Assembly: GCF_024808875.1 (NCBI RefSeq)
Contig: NZ_JANUCT010000013.1
Span: 25,704-89,703, forward strand
Source of the DNA: Methylohalomonas lacus
Lineage (GTDB): Bacteria; Pseudomonadota; Gammaproteobacteria; Methylohalomonadales; Methylohalomonadaceae
DNA length: 64,000 nt
Reading direction: 5' to 3'
Of this stretch, positions 26,795 through 35,467 are shown piece after piece. The first letter of the stretch is position 1; the number at the start of each line of letters is the position of its first letter. A program made the position numbers and the translations under genes. Below the pieces are notes generated by a model. The model was not told where the DNA came from. It saw only the letters and a program-made list of their open reading frames with translations, and ran no database searches.

Positions 26795-28835
26795 TCTCGC
26801 CTGCCTGCTGCTGCTGGCGGCATCGCCGGGCGCCGCCGAGCCGCTGCTATCGCTGCAGTTTGCCGAACTCGAACATGAAGCGCTGACGCTGCGGCAGGTC
26901 GATATACGTATCGAGCAGAACGCCGCCGGTGAACATCGGTTCGAGTTGCAGGCGGACGAACTCGCACTGAATGCCGCCGACGTTGTCAGGGATGTCAGCC
27001 TGCAGTGTCGGGCGCGACTGACGCTCGCGCATGTGGCATGCGAGAGTGGCCGGTTGGCGTTGACGCACGCCGACCTCGGCCGGCTGAACGGCGCCGTGAG
27101 TTTTCGTTACGCCTTCGGACAGGGGCTGGAGCACGCCGAATTGACCGGCCTCGGGCTGGCGGCGGGCCGCATCGATCTGCAGGTGGCCCGACCCGGATCG
27201 GAGTGGGCGATCACGGCCGATCTGACGGCTGTTGATCCAGGCCAGCTGCAACCGCTGTTGCAGCAGGTCGGATTGGCGCTGCCGGCCCTGTCCGGGCGCC
27301 TGGACGGCCGTATCCAGGCGGCGGGCTGGCCGCTGACCGAGGTTGTCGCCGATATGGCCGTCCAGGAATTGAACTATAACGGCGACAGCGTGGCCCAGGA
27401 CGTTGCCGGTGACCTGCAACTGACCGCGCGGCGGCAAAACGGTGACTGGCAGAATGAACTGCAGCTGAACCTGACTGCCGGCGAGCTGTACCTCGTGCCG
27501 CCATTGCCGGGCTACCAGACGCCGCCGGGGTTTTACATCGCCGTTGCCGGGCAGCCCATCCACCTGGATGCGGTCTTCGGCTATGCGCCGGTCACGGCGC
27601 AGGTCACGATCCAGGATTTGAATTACCATCATCCTGAAGTCATCCGCCTGAATGGTGCCGGCCGCCTGCGGCTCGGTACTGCTGGCGGTCTGCAGGCGCT
27701 GGCAGTGACTGTGCCGTCCGTCGACCTGACGCGGGCCTTCCCCGTCTATCTGCAGCCATGGCTGATCGACAGCAGTTATAACGATATTGAACTCGGTGGC
27801 CAGGCGGCGCTGGAGATCGGTCTCGATGAAACCGGGATCAGCGCGTTGGGCCTGCAGTTCGATGATGTCGACATCCGCGATCCGCGCGACCGTTTCGGTA
27901 TCAGTGACCTGAGTACCGACATTCAGATGACGCGTGCCCGGCAACATGCCTCCAGGGTCAGCTGGGAGCGCATCGATGTCTACCAGTTGCAGCTGGGCGC
28001 GGGCGCCATTTCGCTAGTCAGCGATGACTTCAGTATCCGGGTCACCGATTGGCAGGACGTGGCACTGCTCGATGGCACGCTGAATATCAGTGAGCTGGAT
28101 TTGCGCAACGTCGGTACGGCCGCATTCGAAATGCATCTGGCCGGCGCTGTGCAGGCGGTGTCACTGCCAACGCTGACGGCAGCACTCGGCTGGCCGGAGC
28201 TGGGCGGTACGCTGACCGGCGAGTTTGCCGGACTGAACTACCAAGGCGGTGATCTGCGCATGGACGGCGAGCTGCTGGTGCACATGTTCGATGGCCGGGT
28301 GACCATCCGCGAATTGGCCGTGCGCGACCTGTTCGGCAACCTGCCGGTGCTTGCTGCGGATGTCGACGTGCGCGACATTGATCTCGAGCGCCTGACCGAA
28401 ACCTTTGCCTTTGGTAAGATTACCGGCCGTCTCAGCGGCCATATCCACGGTCTCCGGCTGGAGAACTGGCAGCCGGTCGCCTTTGATGCCAGCCTGTCGA
28501 CACTGGACGACGGCGATACCCGCCACCGCATCAGCCAGAAGGCGCTGAACAACCTGACGCAGATCGGTGGCGGCCTGAGTGGCGCGCTGTCGCGCGGCTT
28601 TCTGCGCTATTTTGACGAGTATTCCTACGGTGAACTCGGCGTCAGCTGCCGGCTTGCCAATGGTTTTTGCGAACTCGGCGGTGTCGAGCGCTACAATGAC
28701 GGGTACTATCTCCTGACCCGCGGCGGCCTGTTGCCGCCCTGGGTGGAAGTCAGGCTGGCCGGTTCGGTCATTGCCTGGGACGCGCTGATCGCCGGCTTTC
28801 AACAGATCGCCGAAAGCGAGGTCGAGATCGACTGA
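26757..28835 (+). CDS. YdbH/AsmA-like large envelope protein
   Basis: 692 residues starting with a GTG inside the end of cysM. The N-terminus RRTFFRRSLACLLLLAASPGAA is a signal peptide or anchor. The rest is a long series of alternating beta-strands rich in L-x-G and D-L repeats, as in AsmA-like/YdbH bridge proteins, with the C-terminal segments KALNNLTQIGGGLSGALSRG, FLRYFDEYSYGELGVSC and NGFCELGG. The next gene is a YdbL-type (DUF1318) lipoprotein, matching the ydbH-ynbE-ydbL operon of E. coli, whose YdbH moves phospholipids between membranes. I infer the same role. No separate ynbE is visible. Confidence 0.6.
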   Translation: MTVTSRRTFFRRSLACLLLLAASPGAAEPLLSLQFAELEHEALTLRQVDIRIEQNAAGEHRFELQADELALNAADVVRDVSLQCRARLTLAHVACESGRLALTHADLGRLNGAVSFRYAFGQGLEHAELTGLGLAAGRIDLQVARPGSEWAITADLTAVDPGQLQPLLQQVGLALPALSGRLDGRIQAAGWPLTEVVADMAVQELNYNGDSVAQDVAGDLQLTARRQNGDWQNELQLNLTAGELYLVPPLPGYQTPPGFYIAVAGQPIHLDAVFGYAPVTAQVTIQDLNYHHPEVIRLNGAGRLRLGTAGGLQALAVTVPSVDLTRAFPVYLQPWLIDSSYNDIELGGQAALEIGLDETGISALGLQFDDVDIRDPRDRFGISDLSTDIQMTRARQHASRVSWERIDVYQLQLGAGAISLVSDDFSIRVTDWQDVALLDGTLNISELDLRNVGTAAFEMHLAGAVQAVSLPTLTAALGWPELGGTLTGEFAGLNYQGGDLRMDGELLVHMFDGRVTIRELAVRDLFGNLPVLAADVDVRDIDLERLTETFAFGKITGRLSGHIHGLRLENWQPVAFDASLSTLDDGDTRHRISQKALNNLTQIGGGLSGALSRGFLRYFDEYSYGELGVSCRLANGFCELGGVERYNDGYYLLTRGGLLPPWVEVRLAGSVIAWDALIAGFQQIAESEVEID

Positions 28836-28914
28836 GCGTATCATCGGCGCAATCAATCGTGCCGTTCGCGGTCAAAGACATTAACCACACTGGGTTCACC
28901 AGGGAGTAAAGCGC

Positions 28915-29556
28915 ATGCAATCATCAACTGAATCTGCTGTTTTGTCGCGGTCGCCGTCAATCTGGCTGATCGCCGGACTGGCGCTGCTGAGTGCCTGCGT
29001 AACGGTCAATGTCTATTTCCCGGCCGCTGCCGCAGAAAATGCCGCCGATCGTTTTATCCGCGGTGTCTACGGCGAACCCGCCGCGCCGGAATCGTCCAGT
29101 GACGAGGCGTCGCCGGAGCCACAGTCCGGGCTGCACGACACCTTTGGCCAGCGCGCGCTGACAGGCTTGCTCGATTTCGTGGTGCCGGCGGCGCACGCAC
29201 AGCAGCCGGATATCACCATCTCCACGCCCGGCATCAACAAGCTGCAAAGCGCGATGAATGCGCGCCACGAGAAACTCAAGCCGTACTACGAAAGCGGTGC
29301 GGTTGGCATGGACAGCAATGGCTTCATCACCCTGCGCGATGAATCTGCCATACCGTTGAAGGATCGCAACAACGTCAAAAAGCTGGTGGCCGACGAGAAC
29401 AATGATCGCGAAGCGCTGTACCGTGAGGTGGCGAGTGCCAATGGTCATCCGGAATGGAAGTCCGACATCCAGGCGATTTTCGCCAAGCGCTGGGTGGCCA
29501 ATGCACCGTCGGGCTGGTGGTACCAGAGCGCCGGCGGTGACTGGGTACAGAAATAG
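28915..29556 (+). CDS. YdbL-family (DUF1318) lipoprotein
   Basis: 213 residues. Lipobox LLSAC puts the lipidated cysteine at C28, followed by VTVNVYFPAAAAENAADRFI, a common start for this family outside the enterobacteria. A variable linker (residues 55-95) leads to the DUF1318 domain: INKLQSAMNARHEKLKPYY, GFITLRDESAIPLKDRNNVK, VADENNDREALYREVASANG and IFAKRWVANAPSGWWYQ. E. coli YdbL is periplasmic and assists YdbH; here a lipid anchor is present. Good ribosome site (AGGGAG). Confidence 0.85.
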   Translation: MQSSTESAVLSRSPSIWLIAGLALLSACVTVNVYFPAAAAENAADRFIRGVYGEPAAPESSSDEASPEPQSGLHDTFGQRALTGLLDFVVPAAHAQQPDITISTPGINKLQSAMNARHEKLKPYYESGAVGMDSNGFITLRDESAIPLKDRNNVKKLVADENNDREALYREVASANGHPEWKSDIQAIFAKRWVANAPSGWWYQSAGGDWVQK

Positions 29557-29574
29557 TTCGGATAACAGCGTTTT

Positions 29575-30363
29575 ATGAATATTCTGGTATTTGATATCGA
29601 GACGGTGCCGGATACCGAATCAGCCGCCCGTCTTTACAACCTGGCAGGCCTGAGTGAGGCCGAGGCCGCCGAAGTGATGTTCAGCCGGCGGCGTCAGGAA
29701 ACCGCCGGTCAGAGTGACTTCATCCGCCATCATTTGCAGCGCGTCGTGGCGATTTCCGTGTTGCTGAAAAGCGGCGACAAGATGAGTCTGTGGACGCTGG
29801 GTGATGTCGATTCCAGCGAAGCCGAGATCGTCGAACGCTTTTTCGACGGTATCGAACGCTATATCCCGACGCTGGTCAGCTGGAACGGTCGCGGCTTCGA
29901 CCTGCCGGTACTGCATTACCGCGCGCTGTTGCACGGTATCTCGGCACCGAAGTATTGGGATACCGGCGATGACGACAACAGCTTCAAGTGGAACAATTAC
30001 CTGAATCGCTTCCACCAGCGGCATACGGACCTCATGGATGTGCTCGCCGGGCACGAGGGCCGGGCCTCGGCGCCATTACATGAAATCGCGGTAATGCTCG
30101 GTTTCCCCGGCAAGCTCGACATCAGTGGCGGCGATGTCTGGGAACGCTATCTGGATAATGACATCGCCGGCATTCGCGACTATTGCGAGACCGACGTGCT
30201 CAATACCTATCTTGTCTACCTGCGCTATGAATTGCTGCGCGGCCGCCGCGATCGCCAGTGGTTCGACGACCAGTGCCGACAGCTGCGCGATTATCTACGC
30301 GCCGAAACACGGCCGCACCTGGACGAGTTTCTGCAGGCCTGGCCGGAAACGACTGCCAACTAG
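29575..30363 (+). CDS. 3'-5' exonuclease related to the DNA polymerase B proofreading domain
   Basis: 262 residues, DnaQ-like fold. ExoI is FDIETVP (residues 6-12, Asp7 and Glu9), ExoII is SWNGRGFDLPVLHYRAL near 103-119, and ExoIII is YCETDVLNTYLVY near 202-214, giving the four acidic residues of the DEDDy group. This is the family of predicted PolB-like exonucleases in many proteobacteria; the cellular role is not settled. It lies 18 bases after the YdbL gene and 8 bases before rlmD. Confidence 0.85.
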   Translation: MNILVFDIETVPDTESAARLYNLAGLSEAEAAEVMFSRRRQETAGQSDFIRHHLQRVVAISVLLKSGDKMSLWTLGDVDSSEAEIVERFFDGIERYIPTLVSWNGRGFDLPVLHYRALLHGISAPKYWDTGDDDNSFKWNNYLNRFHQRHTDLMDVLAGHEGRASAPLHEIAVMLGFPGKLDISGGDVWERYLDNDIAGIRDYCETDVLNTYLVYLRYELLRGRRDRQWFDDQCRQLRDYLRAETRPHLDEFLQAWPETTAN

Positions 30364-30370
30364 CCCGCCT

Positions 30371-31705
30371 ATGTCCCGCCGTCAGCAGAGCAAAACGCCG
30401 GTCGTGTTCGAGGCCACGATCGACTCGCTGTCACCGGAAGGCCGAGGTGTCGCACACATCGACGGCAAGGCGACTTTTATCGACGGGGCGCTGCCCGGCG
30501 AAACCGTGCGCGCACGTTACCACAAGCGCCGCAAGCGCATGGATGAGGCCGAGGTCGTCGGCGTCATTCACGCCAGCAGCGAACGGGTGCAGCCAAAGTG
30601 TCCACACTTCGGCATCTGCGGTGGCTGCCGCCTGCAGCATCTTGACGCCAGCGCCCAGATCCGCCACAAGCAGCAGGCACTGATGCAACAGCTGAAACAC
30701 ATCGGTGGTGTCCAGCCGCTGGCCGAGCGCCTGCCGATGACCGCGCCGGTATGGGGCTACCGGCACAAGGCACGACTGGGTGTAAAGTACGTCGATAAGA
30801 AGGAAAAGGTGCTGGTCGGTTTTCGCGAGCGCGGTAGTGCGTTCCTGGCCGATATCGAACGCTGTGAAGTCCTGCATCCGTCGGTGGGCGAACTGATTAC
30901 GCCACTTTCGGAACTTATCGGTAGCCTCACCGTGTATCGTCAGGTGCCGCAGATTGAAGTGGCTATCGGCGAGGACCGCGTCGCCCTGGTGTTGCGTCAC
31001 CTGGCACCGCTGACCGCGGATGATCATGCACTGCTGCAACAGTTCGAGCGTACGCACGAGGTTTGCTTCTTCCTGCAGCCTGGCGGACCGGATACGATTC
31101 AGTCCCTGAATCCGTCAACACCGGCAACGCTGCGCTATCATCTGCCGAAGCATGCCATCGACTTCGCGTTCCGGCCGACCGACTTTACCCAGGTCAATCC
31201 GTCGATCAATGAACGGCTGATCGACGGGGTGATCGACTGGTTGCAACCGACGGCCGACGATCGCGTGCTCGATTTGTTCTGTGGGCTGGGCAATTTTTCG
31301 CTGCCGCTGGCACGCCGGGCCGGACGCGTGACCGGCGTCGAGGGCGATGCTGCCCTGGTCGAGCGCGCGCGTGCCAACGCGCTCGCCAATCAGATCGACA
31401 ATGCCGAGTTCTTCAGCGCCGATCTGGCCGCCAACGATTTGCAGGCGGCGTTTATGTACCGGCGTTACAACAAGGTGCTACTGGACCCGCCGCGCAGCGG
31501 CGCCGCCACACTCATCGATCGACTCAACTGGAACGGTGTCGAACGCATCGCCTATGTCTCCTGCAATCCGGCCACGCTGGCGCGCGACAGCGGCGCGCTG
31601 GTCAACGAGCATGGTTTTGAACTGGTCGCCGCCGGCGTACTCGACATGTTTCCGCATACCGCCCATGTCGAGTCACTGGCCCTGTTCCAGCGCGCGGCCT
31701 GCTAG
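30371..31705 (+). CDS. rlmD: 23S rRNA (uracil-1939-C5)-methyltransferase RlmD
   Basis: 444 residues. The N-terminal TRAM domain (10-70) is followed by an iron-sulphur motif, C77, C83 and C86 in KCPHFGICGGCRLQHL and C165 in IERCEVL. The SAM fold has DLFCGLGNFSLPLARRAG near 300-317; the nucleophile is C398 in YVSCNPATLARD. The start at 30371 is chosen because the frame upstream lies within the exonuclease gene and does not resemble RlmD. It is followed after three bases by a peptide-binding protein gene. Confidence 0.95.
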   Translation: MSRRQQSKTPVVFEATIDSLSPEGRGVAHIDGKATFIDGALPGETVRARYHKRRKRMDEAEVVGVIHASSERVQPKCPHFGICGGCRLQHLDASAQIRHKQQALMQQLKHIGGVQPLAERLPMTAPVWGYRHKARLGVKYVDKKEKVLVGFRERGSAFLADIERCEVLHPSVGELITPLSELIGSLTVYRQVPQIEVAIGEDRVALVLRHLAPLTADDHALLQQFERTHEVCFFLQPGGPDTIQSLNPSTPATLRYHLPKHAIDFAFRPTDFTQVNPSINERLIDGVIDWLQPTADDRVLDLFCGLGNFSLPLARRAGRVTGVEGDAALVERARANALANQIDNAEFFSADLAANDLQAAFMYRRYNKVLLDPPRSGAATLIDRLNWNGVERIAYVSCNPATLARDSGALVNEHGFELVAAGVLDMFPHTAHVESLALFQRAAC

Positions 31706-31708
31706 CTG

Positions 31709-33202
31709 ATGGCACGGCACGTGTGGCGTTGCCTGGCCGGGCTGCTGCTGTGTCTGGGCCTCGGTGCCTGCGACAATGGCGACGGCCGCGATACCATTCG
31801 CCTCGGTATTGCTGCCGGGCCGGTGACGCTGGATCCGCGTTTTGCCACCGATGCCGCATCGCATCGCATCAGCCGCCTGCTCTATCGCGGGCTGGTCGAT
31901 TTCGACGCCAGCAATCGGCCGGTGCCGGAGCTGGCCGACTGGTCGCAAAGTGATCCGCGCACCTATCGGTTCGAACTGCATGACACACGGCGGCCGTTTC
32001 ACCATGGCCATCGCCTGACGGCCGCCGACGTTGCGGCGACCTATCGCTCGGTGCTGGATCCGAAAACCGGTTCGCCACACCGCGGCTCGTTGACGGTGAT
32101 CGAAAGCATCGAGGTGATCGACAGCGATACGCTGGTGTTTCATCTGAGCAAGCCCGACCCGCTGTTTCCCGGCCGTCTGACACTGGGCATCCTGCCGGCC
32201 GAAAAGATCGACAGCGGTCATGCCTTCGGTCAGCGTCCGCTCGGTAGTGGCCCGTTGCGACTGGTACGCTGGCCGTCGGAGGAACGCGTCGTGCTCGAAC
32301 GCCGCGCTGACGAACAGCGTATCGAGATCGTCACGGTCAAGGATCCGATCGTGCGCGTGCTCAAGCTCATGCGCGGCGAAATCGATCTGGCGCAGGGCGA
32401 TCTGCCGCAGGAGCTTTTGACCTGGATGCAGGACCGCGAGGGTGTCGAGGTGGTGACGAAGCGCGGCTCGATTTTCAGTTACCTGGGTTTCAACCTGCGC
32501 GACCCGGTGGTTGGTGAGCCGCTGGTGCGCGAGGCTATTGCTTACGCCATCGATCGTGACGCGATCATCGAACATGTACTGGGTGGCGCGGCGCGTCCGG
32601 CCGGCGGCCTGCTGCCGGCCGATCACTGGGCCGGGCATCCGACACTCGATGGTTACGCCCACGATCCGGCACGTGCCCGGGCCTTGCTCGAACAGGCCGG
32701 TTATGCCGCCGGCGACGGTCCGGCGATCGTTTACAAGACGTCGAACAACCCGGCGCGCATCCGGCTGGCGACGATCATCCAACATCAGCTGAAGGAGGTC
32801 GGTTTCGACGTCGAGATCCGCAGCTACGACTGGGGCACGTTTTACGCTGACATCAAGAGCGGCCAGTTCCAGATGTACAGCCTGTCCTGGGTCGGTCTGA
32901 AACTGCCGGATATCTACCGCTATGTCTTTCACAGTGAGTCGCTGCCGCCGGCCGGCGCCAACCGCGGTCACTATGATAATCCGATCGCCGATGCGTTGAT
33001 CGAGGAGGCTGAAAGCCTGGACGAACTCGATGATCAGGCGCTGGTCTACCAGGCGCTGGCAGCGCATCTGCACGCGACCCTGCCGTACGTGCCGCTGTGG
33101 TATGAGGACAACTTGCTGGCGAAACGTCCGGGCATCCGCGATTATGAACTGCCGCCCGACGGCAACTACGACGGCCTGATTACAGTGAAGCGTGAACAAT
33201 GA
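31709..33202 (+). CDS. Peptide ABC transporter substrate-binding lipoprotein
   Basis: 497 residues. Signal peptide with lipobox LGLGAC (Cys21), then an SBP family 5 (DppA/OppA type) fold: LDPRFATDAASHRISRLLYR near 40, HHGHRLTAADVAATYRSVLD near 100, and FNLRDPVVGEPLVREAIAYA and DRDAIIEHVLGG near 270-295. It delivers peptides to an inner-membrane permease; the permease pair lies 1.3 kb downstream (34541-36276) in the same direction. No ATPase gene is in the window. The neighbouring L,D-transpeptidase and nagZ suggest muropeptides as ligand, but this is inference. Its stop overlaps the next start (ATGA). Confidence 0.85.
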   Translation: MARHVWRCLAGLLLCLGLGACDNGDGRDTIRLGIAAGPVTLDPRFATDAASHRISRLLYRGLVDFDASNRPVPELADWSQSDPRTYRFELHDTRRPFHHGHRLTAADVAATYRSVLDPKTGSPHRGSLTVIESIEVIDSDTLVFHLSKPDPLFPGRLTLGILPAEKIDSGHAFGQRPLGSGPLRLVRWPSEERVVLERRADEQRIEIVTVKDPIVRVLKLMRGEIDLAQGDLPQELLTWMQDREGVEVVTKRGSIFSYLGFNLRDPVVGEPLVREAIAYAIDRDAIIEHVLGGAARPAGGLLPADHWAGHPTLDGYAHDPARARALLEQAGYAAGDGPAIVYKTSNNPARIRLATIIQHQLKEVGFDVEIRSYDWGTFYADIKSGQFQMYSLSWVGLKLPDIYRYVFHSESLPPAGANRGHYDNPIADALIEEAESLDELDDQALVYQALAAHLHATLPYVPLWYEDNLLAKRPGIRDYELPPDGNYDGLITVKREQ

Positions 33203-33684
33203 CGACCGACCTGCGTATAGAGATCAGTATCGGCGAACAGACGCTGGCGCTCTACCGCGGCGAGAAGCTGCTGCGCCGCTACAATGTGTCTACCGCACGC
33301 AATGGTGCCGGCGAACGGCAGGACAGTTTTTGTACGCCACGCGGCGAACATGTTATCGCCGAGAAGATCGGTGCCGGCTGTGCAGCGGGTACGGTATTCG
33401 TTGGCCGCCGGCCAACTGGCGAAATCTATGCACCCGAGCTGCGGCAGGCGGCACCGGACCGCGACTGGATACTGACCCGCATTCTCTGGCTGGACGGCTG
33501 CGAGGACGGCATCAATCGTGGCGGCGAGGTCGACAGCAAGCGCCGCTACATCTACATCCACGGCACGCCGGATGATGTCGAACTGGGCGTGCCCGGTTCG
33601 CGCGGCTGCATCCGCATGCGCAATAGCGACATCATGGAACTGTTCGATGAAGTTGAAACCGGCACGCCGGTGTGGATTGGGTGA
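33199..33684 (+). CDS. L,D-transpeptidase (ErfK/YkuD family) without a signal peptide
   Basis: 161 residues, one YkuD domain. The catalytic motif is HGTPDDVELGVPGSRGCIRM (121-140), with His121 and Cys137. The protein begins MTTDLRIEISIGEQTLALYR, which is already the first strand of the domain, so there is no signal peptide or anchor; export would need another route, or the protein acts in the cytoplasm. Members like this are common in gammaproteobacteria beside peptidoglycan genes. Translationally coupled to the binding-protein gene. Confidence 0.85.
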   Translation: MTTDLRIEISIGEQTLALYRGEKLLRRYNVSTARNGAGERQDSFCTPRGEHVIAEKIGAGCAAGTVFVGRRPTGEIYAPELRQAAPDRDWILTRILWLDGCEDGINRGGEVDSKRRYIYIHGTPDDVELGVPGSRGCIRMRNSDIMELFDEVETGTPVWIG

Positions 33685-33946
33685 CCGGTGATTGGCAAGG
33701 CCTGCTTTCCTGGGAGCGCGCCAATCAAAAGCGCGTAGCGCCACTTTTATCTCTTCCCCCTTGATGGGGGAAGCTGGGATGGGGGTGAATTAAACAGCCT
33801 CGATAATTCAATCACCCCCACCCCGACCCTCCCCCGTTGAGGGGGAGGGAATGGAATGTGGATGGTCGCTGGTTAATGAGTTAACTGGTTAGAGGGCTAA
33901 TGAAATTGCAATTTTCCTTGACAGCGAAACAGCTTCAATCAACCAA
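33684..33946. repeat. Repeat-rich gap: heptamer, A-like REP, MITE-like palindrome, tail E
   Basis: A 262-base gap between convergent genes. GGTGATTGGCAAGG (33687-33700) and an A-like unit (33711-33738, TGGGAGCGCG head) come first. A nested palindrome follows at 33752-33850: outer hairpins TTCCCCC/GGGGGAA (33753-33771) and CCCTCCCCC/GGGGGAGGG (33828-33850), with GGGGGTGAATT and its near complement AATTCAATCACCCCC inside; a form of this element is common in many bacteria. Tail unit E (CCTTGACAGCGAAACAG, about 33915-33931) and AATCAACCAATCAACG close the gap. Confidence 0.65.
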
Positions 33947-34447
33947 TCAACGCTTGTCGGTTTCCTCGCGCACGGTTTCGCGCACGAGTTCCCGGGCGAA
34001 GCGCTTCATCTGTGTTTCGTACAGCACCAGTTCGCCGCCGGTGCGCACCACGCCGAGAGCAATGCGCGCCAGCAGTAACAGCAGCAGCAGGGCGATCACC
34101 CAGGCAACGTAATAGGACAGGCTGAGCCGGTACTGGGGTTCGGCAGCAGCGGATGCGGGATCGCGTTGTGCCGTCGGCGCGCCGTCCGGGCCATAACGGT
34201 CGAGTTCATCGCCCCGGGCGCCGGATCGGTCAGGTGCTTCCAGCTGCAGCGGTGCAATACTGCGGTCGATGTTCGAACCCTGCTCGATGGCTTCGGCAAA
34301 GCGTTCGATCCGTTGCGGTTCGTGATACAGTTGCCAGGCTTCGTTGAGCACTTCCAGCGCCAGCCACAGGCCGAACAACAGCAGTATCAGGCCGATGGCG
34401 CGGACAACGAAAGCGAAAAAGTCACGGCTGCCGTCATAGAAACTCAT
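33947..34447 (-). CDS. Small inner-membrane protein of unknown function
   Basis: 166 residues. Two membrane segments: about 10-33 (FAFVVRAIGLILLLFGLWLA) and about 112-132 (YVAWVIALLLLLLLARIALG), separated by a hydrophilic, acidic region of some 75 residues that lies on the periplasmic side if the charged C-terminus (KRFARELVRETVREETDKR) is cytoplasmic. I recognise no family. It is divergent from the permease gene (93 bases between the starts) and convergent with the L,D-transpeptidase. Confidence 0.6.
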   Translation of the reverse strand: MSFYDGSRDFFAFVVRAIGLILLLFGLWLALEVLNEAWQLYHEPQRIERFAEAIEQGSNIDRSIAPLQLEAPDRSGARGDELDRYGPDGAPTAQRDPASAAAEPQYRLSLSYYVAWVIALLLLLLLARIALGVVRTGGELVLYETQMKRFARELVRETVREETDKR

Positions 34448-34540
34448 GGTGGTCCGTCCCTGAATTTTACTGATGTACCCATTCTACTTAACCTGCGCGC
34501 ATTTTGCGCGCCGCCGCTGATGCATTGATAATTCGTTCAC

Positions 34541-35467
34541 ATGCTGCGCTATATCGCTTTACGCCTGGCTTCCAGCGCGCTGGTCATCTTCGGTGTTTCC
34601 AGCGTCGTCTTCCTGTTACTGCACCTGGTTCCGGGTGACCCGGTAGAGGTCATGCTGGGCGAGTCCGCCGGCGTGACCGACCGCGAGGCCCTGCGCGAGG
34701 CGCTGGGGCTGAATCTGCCGCTGTGGCAGCAGTGGCTGCAGTACATGCAGCAGCTGCTGCAGTTCGACCTGGGCGTATCGCTGCATTCCAAGCGGCCGAT
34801 TGCCGGGCTGTTGGCTGAGCGTATCCCGGTGACCGCGGTACTGGCCGGCGCCAGCCTGCTGCTGGCCTTGCTGCTGGCCGTGCCGCTGGGGGTGCTGGCG
34901 GCGGTCTATCACAACCGCGCCGTTGACCGCGGCGCCATGGTATTTGCCCTGGCCGGCGTGGCGATCCCGAATTTCTGGCTCGGGCCGCTGCTGATCCTGG
35001 TGTTTGCCTACTGGTTCGGCTGGTTGCCGGTCAGCGGCATGCAGGGCCCGGCCTCGGTCATTCTGCCGGCGCTGACCCTGGGCACGGCGCTGGCTGCCCT
35101 GCAGTCGCGCATGATTCGCACCGCCCTGCTCGAGGAGCTCGGTCGCGACTACATCCGTGCCGCACGCGCCCGCGGCTTCAGTCCGTTGCGCGTGATCGGC
35201 CGCCACGCCCTGGGCAACGCGCTGCTGCCGGTGACGACGGTACTCGGCCTGCAGCTGGGTGCCTTGCTGACCGGTGCGGTCGTTACCGAGCAGATATTCA
35301 ACTGGCCCGGCGTCGGCCAGCTGCTGATCGATTCCATCCAGAAGCGCGACTACCCGGTCGTCCAGGCCTGCATCCTGTTCATTAGCCTGACCTATGTCAG
35401 CGTCAATCTGCTCACGGATCTGACCTACGCCGTGCTCGATCCGCGCGTGCGCCTGGAGGCGGAATGA
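34541..35467 (+). CDS. Peptide ABC transporter permease, DppB type
   Basis: 308 residues, six membrane segments. It starts MLRYIALRLASSALVIFGVS and has LHLVPGDPVEVMLGE in the first periplasmic loop, both hallmarks of DppB/OppB. The ATPase-contact EAA loop is RAARARGFSPLRVIGRHALG near residues 205-224; the conserved C-terminal VVQACILFISLTYVSVNLLTDL (in parts) and DPRVRLE complete it. Overlaps the next permease gene by four bases. Confidence 0.92.
   Translation: MLRYIALRLASSALVIFGVSSVVFLLLHLVPGDPVEVMLGESAGVTDREALREALGLNLPLWQQWLQYMQQLLQFDLGVSLHSKRPIAGLLAERIPVTAVLAGASLLLALLLAVPLGVLAAVYHNRAVDRGAMVFALAGVAIPNFWLGPLLILVFAYWFGWLPVSGMQGPASVILPALTLGTALAALQSRMIRTALLEELGRDYIRAARARGFSPLRVIGRHALGNALLPVTTVLGLQLGALLTGAVVTEQIFNWPGVGQLLIDSIQKRDYPVVQACILFISLTYVSVNLLTDLTYAVLDPRVRLEAE

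Noticed and set aside
31673..33199. 508-codon open frame opposite the peptide-binding protein gene
   Set aside because: Antisense shadow; the plus-strand protein has a lipobox and clear family motifs.
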